NCBI GenBank assembly: GCA_028554645.1
Contig: JAQOOI010000076.1
Span: 1,798,001 to 1,862,000 of the forward strand
Origin: Omphalotus guepiniiformis
Taxonomy: Eukaryota > Basidiomycota > Agaricomycetes > Agaricales > Omphalotaceae
Length of the DNA stretch: 64,000 nucleotides
Reading direction: 5' to 3'
Part shown: positions 24,853 to 36,899 of the stretch, one piece after another
Numbering within the stretch: position 1 is the first letter of the stretch
Layout of the letters: each line of letters starts with the position of its first letter
Notes under the pieces: model-generated
Told to the model about the DNA's origin: nothing
The model's input: the letters and a program-made list of their open reading frames with translations, nothing else
Databases searched by the model: none
Program-made: the position numbers and the translations under genes

Positions 24853-27800
24853 ATGGCCCCACGACGTGGTGCTCCGTCTTCCAATTCATTGAGTCCCCAG
24901 GATCCGTCTTCGCCAAATGGCCAATCTCCTGCTTTCCTTGGTTTTCCACGTTCAACCTCTCCTTCAAACGGTTTTACTCAGCTTCTATCAAGACCGTCCA
25001 AATGGTTTGGCAGAAGCACTTCAAATCCCAAGATCAGCTCTGTGGTCGCTGCCACGGAGCCAAGAGCCAGTAGCTCGTCAGGGCGGAAACACAAAATATC
25101 GCGCCCAACAGACCCCAGGCCAATATTGGATTCCTATGCTAGTGCTCCTGGTGCTAGGTGAGCATTCCGTGCCCATCTTCTATTTCTGGTTGTGGGGGAG
25201 CATAGAAGGCTATGAAAGTGTAATCGGGGGTGGTCTTCTTTTTGCGCTAAATAAGTGGAGCAGGAAGAAGTCCACGGGGATGTCTTCCATCGGATTCTCC
25301 TTCCTCTCCTTTACTTTATTCTTACAACCGGATTTCCGATTTTTGTCATTCTGCGACTAACAATGTCTTCAATTTTAGGTCTGTGCTGGACCTTGCGCAT
25401 AAACCCTCGTTGGATTTTACTCTTCCTTTCACTGCACCGAGCCAACCTTCCAGCCCGGTCACATCTCACAGCCCCGGTGGACTAGGGGATCTACGCACCA
25501 TCTCCCGCCGGGCTTGGTCCAAGTCCGCTGATGATCTCGGGCGCGTATCCACCAGCAACTCCCCTTCAGATGGTGAAATGATGGATAAGATTACTCAATA
25601 TCGAAATCGAAGCAATAGCAATGGAAGCCTCTTGTCCTCTACCCCTACTACTCCTCCTCCTAGCCTGCCTCATACCCAACAACACCCTTCAGGTCTTGGT
25701 CAAGGTGTACAACCATTTCCTACCATTGCGAGAACAGTCACTCCACCCTCGTCGACACGGCCAAATGCTCCAACGGTGTCCATATCAATATCGGCGCCCG
25801 TAGTAGACGAGGCAACCGCCAAGGCCTCGACCCCTCAGCAGGCCCATACTCGCTCCCATTCATTCACTCCCAAGCTAACTTCCAAGCTCTCCGCACCCAG
25901 GTTCATACCCCCGAGTCCGAAACGTAAAGGTTCTGGCGGATCGGAAATCGAAGGCAATTCCAACACATCACCCCGAGCTACTGGTTTCCCCTTCGGTTCG
26001 AGTAGTAAAACCCTCGTGACTGATCTTTCCTCGAATCAAGGACACGCACCACGCTCAACGACTCTTCTGGCGCCTCCCGCTATCCTTGAGCCTGGCTCAG
26101 ATGAGTGTGGGGGGTCTCAGCCGAAGAGGTCATCCCAGATTGTGTACAACAGCGGGTTCATCAACAAGTTCGCCGATTCCGCTACAAATTTGAACCATGC
26201 GCAACTGGGATCTACGAAGGCGTGGAAGCCGTACAAGCTAGAATTGAAGGGGTCGAAGTTGTATTTCTATAAGCCGCCAAGTGACAGGGCTTCTGCTGTG
26301 AAGGATCTATTCCCCACTCAGCTTGTCCCCGCCGCTCAGCAAGATGAAGACGACAATCTTGCGGGAGGTGATGATATTGAAGATGATCCATTTGCTGCTG
26401 GGAAGGCTCGTCTGGATGTGAGGTCGAGAAGGGAAGATTCATCCATAGCGCTGAGAAAGAAACGGGCATTTTGGGGACGAGGGACGCATCCTGATCTCGT
26501 ACGGGATGGTGAGGGGAGGATTGAGAAGGGAACGTTTGAGGCGCTTACGCATGAGGCAGTTTTCGGGACCACGTTTTTGGTCGACGAACATGATGTAGAT
26601 CCAAAGGGTGCCGAGGTTGAGGATGGGCAGGTGAAGAAAAGGAATTGTTTGGAGGATTGGAAGGATTTCGCTGCGTCGGTTTTGTTGTGTCTTCCTTACT
26701 TGGTTGACCAATCCAAGTTCGAGACCGAGTTCATGAGGTGCTGTGATAATCTTATAGGTGGAATCGAAGAAGACAAGAAGTTGTCGGCGCGTCAGAGGGT
26801 GGCGTGGTTGGCAGGAGAGTATCTTGGGTACCATGGAAAGCCACACAAGCTTGCAGATTGGGAAAAGTGGAGGGTGGATGTTTTACCTGACACTGCTTCC
26901 GCGGTTGTCCCACCTACACCTGAGCCTTCTTTACCTATGTCAGCCTCGACGCAAGCACTGTTCAACCCCACGCCCGTAAACTCACCTCATACCAACATGT
27001 TCTCGCCTAGGCCTGAGGAGAACACCGAACAGTCTTTAATGGACGCCTTGGGTGGTCGAGATCTACCGAGTTCGTCGTCGTCAAAATTACGCTATAACGT
27101 CAAGGCAGATCATCGGCAACATCAATCACCCACTTCTACACCGTTGTCAAGTTCTGGTAATTCTAACGTACCTTGGGCTTCTGCTCTTGATCGAGAAGGC
27201 CTGTCACGCCATGTTCTTCTCCTATTGGATCCCCATCTAATAGCGCGCAGTTTGAATATGTTTCATTCCAACGTGTTACATCAGATACCTGACAACCTGA
27301 CTGCTGATTTTGTACTGAAGCCTGATCTTCCTGTCTCAGATCCATCTGCGTCTGGGTCCAGTTCACATCATTCCTTCAGCTCCCTCTTTGGATCCGACGA
27401 GCATCCTCACTGGCTTACCAAATTTCTTTTGGTGCAAATACTCGGAGCGGACACCTCCACTGGCTACACCACTTTCCAAAATTCCCAGTTATCATCTCCT
27501 GGACGTAAATCAGATGATCGTTCTGTTCATACATCCCGTACACATTCACGTTCAGAGGTCATCTCTGTTTGGGTCAAGATTGGTGAATTGTGCCGTTTGA
27601 ACGGAGATGAATGCTCCTGGCAGGCGATTCTCCAAGCCATCTGTTCGGTCCCTGTGGCGAGGCTAGAGAAAGTCTGGAAACGTGTTGATCCTGCAGCTGT
27701 TGCCACGGTTGAGTCTTGGGCTCAGCTCGGTGGTGATGGAGAGGCTGTTGGCATAAAGGAACCACGTATGACGCCTTGGGGAGGGAATGTCAGGGACACT

Positions 27801-30800
27801 GTACGGCAGGAGCTGTCCAAAGCGTCAGAGGAAAGCGAAGATATTCTTCATGTGGCTTCATTGGAGAAGGCCCGTCTCTTATTCGAGGGATTCCGACAGT
27901 CATTTTCTCTCTGTCCCCGGAAAGGAGCTCTCTCAGTTGAGGCTGGAGATGATGTACGAAAGTTAGTTTCGTATTGGTGGGACATTTTGGCAGATGGTGG
28001 AGGGGCTGGAAGCCTTTCCGCTAAGTTTCAGCGGTATGTTTATTTGTTTCACGTCGTACAATCTTTACTGATTCCGTACAGGATTGATCAGTTCATGTCT
28101 CTATCCCTTGCCGCAGAACCTAGGCGAAAAGGCCTCTATGAGCCGTTCTATTGGTCCAAGGCTCCGACAAATTATCCACCAACAGCACCATTGATTCCTC
28201 TTCTTTTCCCTGAACCTCTTCCAACCATAAGTCTTTTGGACAGGTCACAACTTCTTCGTGGCCGTGTTGACAGTGACGCGACGGACATCCAGCAATTACG
28301 TGCTGTGGATGGTCATTTGCGTCCAGATGACAGGAAAACTTCAAAATTTACTCCCGAAGTTGGCGGAGGCACATTCATCCCTGTGTTCGGTGGTGATGTG
28401 TTAGTGGTAGTTCAGAACCCTGCTGTTGAATCGACGCCAAGTTCTCGGCCGTCTTCTCTAGTCAGGTCGAGACCACCAAGCACGGTCATAGATCCAGCAA
28501 CAGTGGAAAAACCCCTTGGGAGGACACCTTCTATCAGAGTAAAACCTGGTTCGTCGCCCAATATAGAGCGGAAAGCAAGTTTGGCGCGTCGCAACTCGCT
28601 CCCCGCGTTATCTCAGCGTCAGCCTCTCATTGTATCAGAGACTTCCTCTGAACCTCCTTTACGTGTCCTGATTCAAGCAGGAACACTCGATCGTCTCGTT
28701 GAGGTTCTTGTACATGGGCTTCATAATGTATCAGTGTCTGTAGCTGATGATAACGGGGAAATGTCGCTGAGAGAAGGCATGACGAGAGAGCTGCTGCTAG
28801 ACCATAAAGAGTTTATCAGAGTCTGGTGGAACGTCTTCCGAAGCTTTGTCACCCCGCTGATATTTTTTGAGGTGAATTTCACACTAAATTTAAGATACAC
28901 TTGTCTAACTCGTTCGTACCCTTAGCTGTTGAGGAAGATCTATATCAAATCGCAGCCTTCGGGTTCACCACCTACGACGCAGGAGTATCGGCTGGTCATC
29001 GCTTCTCGGTTACAAGTTCTGGAAACCATTCGAACTTGGGTGATTAGAGGCGGTGGGGCTCAGGATATCTTGGATGATGTTCAACTTCACCAGGCGTTGC
29101 AAGGATTCTTTCAGAGTTCGACGGATCATCTCATACATACTTCCCCAAACTTCGACGATGAAGGTGTCCGACAAGCTTGGGAAAGCCTGATTGAGACGCG
29201 TCAGTCGCTCGAACGTCAGCTTCACTCACAGCTCATGAGACCACCTCCTACCCGGACTCAGCCGTTTTCCAGGCACGCGCTCACCACTACAGAGTCTCGC
29301 GTCCGTAATCTTAGTACTCGAGAGCCTCCCGATATTGATCGCTTGACTCCTGAAGAGCTTGTGGACAATTTGGATGGCATGGCGTTCGCGGCGTTCAATA
29401 ACGTGACTGAAGAGGTAAAGTTCACCATCTAATCAACGTTTCTGCTTTACTCAATTACTCGTTCAGGATCTCTATGTGGCCTCAGACCTTTTGGAAGTAC
29501 AAAGCGCGGATAAGACTGGCTGGTTTCTACCCCGAGAACCGCCGACTTCGGAAGAGTTGGTGGAGATACAAACGATATATTCTCATGTCCAGGACGTGGA
29601 ACCGTCATCTCTGATCTCCGAAATTCCAGAGTCCTTATACCGTGTTCTACCACCAGGCATCCGAAGCTGCATTAGGGCTCATACCATACTACGCAAGTGG
29701 ATAATCTCGAAAATAGTCGCTCCTAGATTAGGACTTCGCGCTCGTCAATCGCGCATAGAGTTTCTGCTCAGGGCACTAGAACTCGCTCGGCTGCGTAGTA
29801 CAGAATCACCTACCCCTGAAAGCACTGTCAGCCAGCCCTGCGTAAGGTCTTTCGTAGAGGCTGTGATAACTTCTGCTATTCTCAGTGTTGAGAGCCGAAT
29901 GCATTATCGAGCATGGCAGAACGTCGCTCTCAGCCGGGGATGCCAATATGACACGCTTAGCGCATTAATGTCACGACCAAGTGTGCAGTCCGTATCATCC
30001 AAAGAGCCGCTCACAGTAGACATGGGATGGTTGATCGAACGACTATTGGATGTCATCGCAATGCCTGATCTGGTGGGACAAGGTATTGAAGAGGGTCAGA
30101 ACCTTGTCAACTTCGACAAAAGAAGGTAGGATCCTTAGCTCTTAATCAATATGCATTGTCACTGACTCGTCGTTTTAAGGAATTTGTGCAATTTCATCTC
30201 CAACGCTCCATCGCTGCTTTCTCGAAGACTGGTCCAGCAAAACGATATCAATAGGCGTGGCTTTGAACGCTTGAACAATATTGAGCGTGAGGTGTTCTCA
30301 CTGCAATTCGATCCTCGTGGAATCAGAGATGAAGCGTACCGAGAAAATATGTCCGCCAGTGCTACCGGCACTCCTTCAAGAAAGGTTGTGCGACCCTTCC
30401 AACGTCTAGTGATGGTTCAAATCGAAAAGAATCGGCGGGACAAGAACTTACGAGGACGGTTGCAGAAGGAGAGATTACAAGAACAGTCGAGGAACGAAAA
30501 GCGGGAGGAACAGCTAAACAGAGCCATGAGGGGTGGAAGGAGGCCCCCTTCTGTCTTACAGAAGCAGCACCGCAACAAAAAGAGCATGTCGGCGTTATTC
30601 AGTTTCATGAGACCGATATCTAGCGCCTTTGGAGCCGAGACACCCTCCCATCCCCCTGCTTTGAAGCGGACAGCATCTGAGCTCGATTTCATACCCACCG
30701 CAAAACCCTCTTTGGTTTTGAGCTTGACGGATGCTCGAGTCGCTCAATTCATAAATAACGACCGTTCCTTCACATTCCGGCTCGACACTGAGGATGGTGG

Positions 30801-32070
30801 CCACTACCTCCTGCAGGCAATGGCGAAACGTGATATGAACAAATGGATGGAAACTCTTGCCCGTATCTCCAAGACAGCTGCGAAGCGGAGACTTACATAT
30901 CTTGGAAATTCGCCGCAAGCTCAGGTGGCAGACCATCTTCACAACGGTCCTACGGCTGCTTCTCGAGATCCAGTTGCTGGTGTGTATTTTTTTCGGAGGA
31001 TCTTTAATATTTTGTTTAAATCATCACCATTCTTTAGTGTTCGGCGTGGAGCTTGAATTCCTTTTGGAACGCGAAGCGGAGGGCAAACCAATACTGCCTG
31101 GCACGGTACCTTCTGTGATAGACAGATGTCTAGCAGAAGTGGAGTCTCGTGGTTTAACGGAAGTTGGAATTTGTGAGTATTCTGATCAAGGTGTGCTTCA
31201 TTAAATGCTGATCACTTTCTTTGCAGATCGAATGGCTGGTGCTAATTCAGAAATAGCTGCCCTGAAAGATGCGCTTAATCAAGGTGAGTCGTGTTTTCTT
31301 CATGATTTCCTTGACGTTGTATTAACTTCTGACAGGTCGCTTTCCTGTTGAACGAACAACGGATATACATGCTGTCTGTGATCTTGTGAAATCATGGTTC
31401 CGTGTTCTCCCAGAACCACTGTTCCCCCCTTCTTCGTATCATGACGTGATTGATACTATAAGTAAGAAGACTCGCCTGTTTGTTCAGAATTCTATTCTCA
31501 CTTGCATTCCATAAAACTCGAAAATTTGGAAGAACGAATAGCCAAGATCCGCAACATCGTTCAAAATCTTCCTCAGGCTAATTTCGACTTGTTGCGTCGA
31601 ATCTCGGAGCATCTTGACAAGTCAGTAACGCGATGATGGCTTGTGATTCTGAGTGCTGACTTCATTCATCAGGGTGACTGACTTCGAGGAGCAGAACCAG
31701 ATGACTGCTGAAGCTCTGTCTATCGTGTTCAGCCCAAACCTGCTACGAGCGCCCCAAAACGATTTCCTCACGATCATTGCTAACATGCCCCATGCTCATA
31801 AGTTGGTCAAGACCCTCATTACCTATGTAAGTTCTCGTTTCATTCATGGTGATTTGCTCTCTTGCTGACCTGCGTCCGGCTCAGTTCCATGTAATTTTCG
31901 ACGAGTCAGACCCAGAAGCTGAAGTAGACCAGGAAGATGAGTTGGATACCCCAATAGCTGAAGAGGACGAAGAAGATGAGGGTGATTTCTCCCAGCCTTT
32001 CATCGAGGCACCTGAACCATTACAACTCAATCTGGATTCTGCACCACTGAATACCTTCACGATCGCTTAG
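24853..32070 (+). CDS. RhoGAP protein with RasGEF_N/RasGEF-like and PH domains (2153 aa)
   Basis: Predicted GTPase-activating protein for a Rho-family GTPase, probably at the cell cortex. Exons: 24853-25157, 25379-28033, 28082-28871, 28926-29414, 29467-30125, 30180-30979, 31038-31172, 31227-31283, 31336-31461, 31515-31620, 31673-31826, 31885-32070; sum 6462 nt. Domains in order: disordered Ser/Pro-rich N-terminus; a PH-like block near residues 355-410 (KPYKLELKGSKLYFYKPP); RasGEF N-terminal module about 1165-1265 (LDRLVEVLVHGLHNV, RVWWNVFRSFVTP); a RasGEF-like segment about 1385-1600 (LTPEELVDNLDGMAF); PH end near 1865; RhoGAP about 1900-2095 with the arginine finger in GIYRMAGANSE and AEALSIVFSPNLLRAP. 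The C-terminus is acidic. Whether the RasGEF-like part is active is unclear. Intron 31462-31514 lacks an AG acceptor (see findings). Confidence 0.9.
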
Positions 32071-32631
32071 TACCTTGCTCTTCTTCTATCGTCTATCGGA
32101 TCACCATTTCGCTCTTTTTCTACTCGCATCTGTATACGGTGACTTCATACCTACCTCCACCTCCACCTCTTCACCTCGTTATACACACCCCATCTCTCAT
32201 TTTCCTACTGGGACTTCTCGTTTTTGCACGTCGTAGCATACTTTCGCACGGACGACACGACGCCTTCACTATAATTTACTCATTTTCGGTATTTACTTAT
32301 CTTCTTTATACTGTTTTATTAGTCCCATATGTTGAAGACTATGCTATTGCCTCCGGCCCCCAGTTTTGTATGCTGGGCTGTATATCATAGAAATATCCTG
32401 CCAGTGGGAGGAAACAGCACATTGCATTATATAAGTGTGAATTTCGTTTCAAAAATCGCGTATGACTATTGACGCTATACTATATTTCTTTGGTCTGGGT
32501 ATAATTTCTTCGCAGCAACTTCCTCTCCCTAGTACTCTACTCTGGCCATTATCGGAGTTCTTTCCTCGAGGTTCAAGTGCATAAAATTGGGTTCTTGTCG
32601 AAGATCTCTTCCCAACCGCTAACATATCACA
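32071..32631. other. Convergent 3' spacer
   Basis: 561 bp between the RhoGAP stop and the stop of the minus-strand FHA gene. It is T-rich, with a CTCCACCTCCACCTC microrepeat near 32155; presumed 3' UTRs. Confidence 0.4.
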
Positions 32632-33095
32632 TCAGTCAGAAAGATCACTTTCAAATGGAACGATAGTTTTTGGTCCACGTACAATGATATCACCAGATCT
32701 GACATGCCTCTTTCGGTTGGGATTCAACATGATTCCATTTAGGAACGTTCCATTTGTCGAACCAATGTCTTTGACGAAGACCTAGAAGGTTGATTTAATT
32801 GAATATTGAATTAGAATGGATGCTTGAGTATTGTATGTTGGAGCAGCCGATGTTTTCCGGCCTCGTCAGCCCAGATTTCAGCATGTGCCTTGCTCATGGG
32901 GTTTCGCCCAAGCCCAGTAGCGAAGTATCCATTATACGGAGCCTCGTTCTTCCAAGGATCAGCGGAAAATCCTGGCCGTCCTAATGTCACAGACAAGTTG
33001 GGGCCGATCACAAGAGTCTTAGTAACGAAGGGAAGCGAGCTCTCTGTAGCAGTGAGTTTGACGATTGTGACGGGGGCTTCTGTTTCTGAGTCCAT
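32632..33095 (-). CDS. Small FHA-domain protein
   Basis: Forkhead-associated domains bind phosphothreonine peptides. Two exons (32853-33095 and 32632-32781) give about 130 aa. The FHA core is clear: VTLGRPGFSA (the GR strand turn), MSKAHAEIW (S-x-x-H) and VFVKDIGSTNGTFLNG, then a strand RHVRSGDIIVRG. The protein ends soon after the FHA fold, so it is a nearly stand-alone domain; larger fungal FHA proteins add C-terminal membrane or coiled-coil parts, absent here. The intron has no GT donor. A GC donor at GAG|GC (intron 32782-32861) keeps the frame but removes a loop; keeping AGK matches the family loop better. Start Met 33095 is the first in frame. Confidence 0.75.
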
Positions 33096-34007
33096 CGGAG
33101 TGCGTGAGATGCTAGAGGATGTGAAGTTGGGGATGCTCGAACTTTTGTTGATGGGATTACACTGTTTCAGCAGAGAATATATACTCGATGTACTCAGTCG
33201 TCAACTTGCTGTTTCCGCTGGGGCAGTGGATTTGTGGGTCCAAGTTTCACAATGGTATCCTACGGTAGGTGCACCAGTCGATGGTTAACAATTGCGCAGA
33301 TGGAAACGACGCCATGGATTTGACGGGCGTGAACAAAAGCATCGTTGACACTGCGGGAAAAACACCATTTTCGGCCCCCGAAAATGCTGAGTATATCAGA
33401 TGACTAAGGACAAAAATCTCAGCCAATTTCGGCCTTCTATAACTTAATTTATATCTAAATTTCCTTCCAAAATCAACTGAATATTCTTGACAGTAAAATA
33501 AGGCTCATTCTTTTGATCTACTTGGAATAATCAGGGTCATATTTGTCTACATATACTGTGTTAGGAGTGTTAAAATGATTCGATACCTTATAATCATAAT
33601 TATCACCACGTTTCATCAATTATATCCCTCCAGAATCACGGTAAGATAATTCAGAAGGTGTTCAGAAAAAGCCGACGCTCCCCGGCCCGGAAAAACCAAA
33701 GGGATTATTTGATTTTTCTGACAGAGAAAATCATGAAGAATTTCCAAATAAGTAATCAGTGGAACTTAAAAATGATCCTTCATTTTACGCAATCTTTACT
33801 CGAGGAAATCTCCTATGATTTATACTGCAAATAGATAATATATGTCCTAGCCTTCCTGTGAGCTATTATCCACAGATTTACTAGATATAAATAACAATAT
33901 TCATACAAAATTCCTTACCGGTTAAATACGTGAAAATGATGTACAAATCGTTAGATTATTCAGACTATTTTGTACAGGATTATCTGTAACAGATGTCGCG
34001 ACGTCGC

Positions 34008-34038
34008 GACGTCGTGATATCCGGTACATCACGACGTC
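34008..34038. repeat. Perfect inverted repeat (11-bp arms, 9-nt loop)
   Basis: GACGTCGTGAT and ATCACGACGTC flank ATCCGGTAC. A GTCGCGACGTCGCGAC palindromic run lies immediately upstream, and a second ATATCC-GTACATCAC copy follows at about 34050-34065. Confidence 0.75.
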
Positions 34039-34820
34039 CCGGTGCCCCGATATCCAGTACATCACAACATCTGGTGTAAGAACAATTGCCATAGCTTTGA
34101 GGGTCTGAACATCCAGATGATATTATGAACTGTTAACTATTATCGCCCGCACGAAAGTATGCACGCTACGTTCAAGCAATTCGACTCTGCTACATAGTCC
34201 TCGATTTTCCTGCATTTGGACTGACGTATGAAATGAATTTGACCGATAGCTAAGATTGGAGAAGTGAACTGCGACATATGAACACGATATATTTGAACTG
34301 GCTACTGAAATTTGAACCGAGGCGCAACTGAATTACGCATGATGATATATGAACTCTGCAGTTGAATTACAAGCGGTGCGCGCAATGATTAAACCTGTAA
34401 AAGACAAATAAACTCTGAATGAAACGTTGCACTGCAGACAGTTAAGGATCGCGACGAACGATATCAGCAATATTTTGTACTGTGAAGCGTTTGAACGATA
34501 TCTGAACTACATCGCGACGAACGTCATTTCAAACTGGCGCCAATCGATTGAACGCGATGCATTTGAACTGAAGACAAATGAACTCACCTTTGAACCGATA
34601 GAAAAGTCGCTCGTCAATTGAAACAAGATCTCGAGACAAATAGCGCATTCGAAGTGACCTGGAGACAAACTGAGGCAATGGCAGGGGCATTACAATTCCA
34701 ATCACTCACCATCATGGTTCTCCGTCCTCCAATTCATAGCGAAGCGTATATTGAACATCGGAGCGTCAAGGTGGGTTTTGAACAAAGTGCACGAGAAAAC
34801 AGGCAGCGAGCGATGTGTTG

Positions 34821-35256
34821 GATGGTGGCTAGCGGAATTTGACGACCAGTAAACGGAACACCATAAGCAATAGTTAGGCTGGAGAAAAAATGTCGCCACT
34901 CACCGTGACCGACTACGCTCAAGAAATGGAATAGAATGCGTCGGTGGGAATTGGAGAGGTCGATGTCTTGGTGGAAGTCGTTGACGGATTGCGATGGTGG
35001 CTGGCGAAATGTGACGAGTTGATGAACGAAGCACTATAAGCAATGGTAGACTGAAGAAAAAATGTTCCCACTCACCGTGATCGGCAATGCTCAAGAAACG
35101 GAATAGAGTGCACGAGAGAAAGGAGGATGTGCTGGTGGAATTGGAGAAGTCGTTGTTTGCGATGGTGGCGGGCGGAATGTGACGACCAATGGAACGAAGC
35201 ACTACAAGCAATGGTAGGCTGAAGAAGAGTTGTTGCTGTGACCGACTTATGCTCAA
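34821..35256. repeat. ~170-bp imperfect tandem repeat, about 2.6 copies
   Basis: GATGGTGGC starts copies at 34821, 34993 and 35161 (spacing 172 and 168 bp). Each continues with CGGAAT/AAATGTGACGA, GGAAC-CAC-ATAAGCAAT and (in the first two) AAAAAATGT-CCACTCACCGTGA-CG and GCTCAAGAAA-GGAATAGA. No ORF spans it. Confidence 0.75.
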
Positions 35257-35526
35257 GAGTCAAATGTACGTGTATCCTTGTTTAGCTAATCGAGTTCACT
35301 ATCGTCCGACTCAGGCAGTATCACGTCGCGGCGACAATCGGGTCAATTAAAGGTGACGCTCACTGTGGGTCAGTATACTCAGTTTAAGCTGTCCCCTCTT
35401 TTTCAATTCACCACTTATGTCCGTCTAAATGAAACTCGGAGAGATCTAAAAGCTCTACTAATGAACGTAACGAAAGGTGTATCCGAAGGTAATGGTCCAC
35501 ATCCACCTCCACCAGCAACTCCTACT

Positions 35527-36310
35527 CTACCTCCACCTCCATATCATCGCCTCCTCTCCTCTCTCTCCCCTCTCTCGTTTTCCGACTTCCCCCCTCCTCG
35601 ACCTCTTCATCCCTAACCTCCTCGACCTCGCAGCGATAACGACCATATCTTTCGAAGGCTCATCTTCCCGACGCGAAGCAGCCAACTCGCGTTGTTGATG
35701 AGAGTACTTGTGAGCTTGGAACAAGTATTCGACCCAACGTGTCATTCGCGCCTTATCCTTGACGGACTCCTCTCGTATAATTTTACTGTCAGGGTGTGAA
35801 TCGAGAAGTTGGTTCTTGCTTTTATACGGAATGTACCGTAAGGGAAAGAACATGTGGGAAACTGCTTCCTCGAGCTCAACGTCGGCGTGCATCAATTGTT
35901 GTGATTTATAAATCTCTAAACAGATGGATATCACGATTTGATTTGGACTAGTTTCACAGAAAGAGGATCCGAAGACACGCACCTTCGAGCGCAGGAACAT
36001 AACGCACCAAATTCTTCGGAAGAGAACGCTTGAATGTGTCGTAATACACCATAGAGTCAAGGAGACCTAAGGGACCCCTCTTCTCAATGGCTTCCGGATC
36101 TCTGAGACTGGAGATGAAGGATAGAAAGTCTTCATTTGATATAACGTATCCCATAACCCACACATCATCCGATGGCCGCTTCTTGGGAGATTTTGCAAAA
36201 GATGAAGTAGACTTTTTCGTCGAAGTCGTCTTCAAGGACTTGGTCCCTATAGCGAGTTCAGCATCAGTCGTTGCAAGAGGTGGACTTGTCGTGGTAGTAC
36301 TAGTAGACAT
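35527..36310 (-). CDS. Unrecognised 238-aa protein
   Basis: Two exons, 35983-36310 and 35527-35915, joined by a 67-nt intron (GTGCGT...TTTAG), sum 717 nt. Residues 1-50 are Ser/Thr/Lys-rich. A folded-looking part follows: SDDVWVMGYVISNEDFLSFI, LLDSMVYYDTFKRSLPKNLV, HMFFPLRYIPYKSKN. The C-terminal ~45 residues are Arg/Glu-rich and low-complexity (KRSRRGEVGKRERGERGEE). I know no family for it. It is the last apparently intact gene before the relic field. Confidence 0.6.
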
Positions 36311-36899
36311 GATGAAGAGAAAGTGAGAGTCAAAGGTCGTGCCACTGCGTAATCTGGTGCAGCATATCTATTCCAAAGAAAGGAATTTAATCTATGGAGG
36401 CGAGGGTCTGAGCTCGAGGTTGCGAAGTCAATGATAACTAGACGATGCTTATGCCAGCCTGCGGAAAGATATCAGTAACATGTCACAATCTATAACATCA
36501 AGTGTACCTAGCGCGAGAATCAACAGCTTCGGACAAGATAGTTTCAAGAAATGACATCCCCCTTTGGATCTTGCGAGTGGTTAAATCACTGGTGAAATTT
36601 TACCGCTGCACGCAGGTCCACAAGAGCGTTCGTTAACTGCATATACTGTCAAATTAGAGTAAAACCTGAACTGAACACACGACTCGCATTCGGAACGGAC
36701 TCAAGACACGACCCCAGTAGAAGCCACGCTGACAGATTCCATGAATAGAGCGATATGGAGTCATGAAGCGCTTGAAGAGCTTCAGGATTTCGGGAGAGGC
36801 GCGTAAGAAACAAGCCTTCTCTGCTTCAATACTGAGTAAACTGCATATCAATGAGTACAAGATCCCCCCAGCTCCTAGTAAACGTCCAATCCGCACTAC

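Larger units (their letters stand above)
33096..35526. other. 2.4-kb AT-rich region with repeats, no gene
   Basis: 33.35-34.4 kb is AT-rich and stop-dense in all frames. It contains a 31-bp perfect hairpin (34008-34038), a stretch rich in TTGAAC/TGAAC words (34260-34620), and about 2.6 copies of a ~170-bp tandem repeat (34821-35256). No supported coding sequence. It looks like repeat debris or a satellite-like region. Confidence 0.5.

Noticed and set aside
24290..24884. Minus-strand ORFs upstream of the RhoGAP gene
   Set aside because: No recognisable content, overlapping the likely promoter; treated as chance ORFs.
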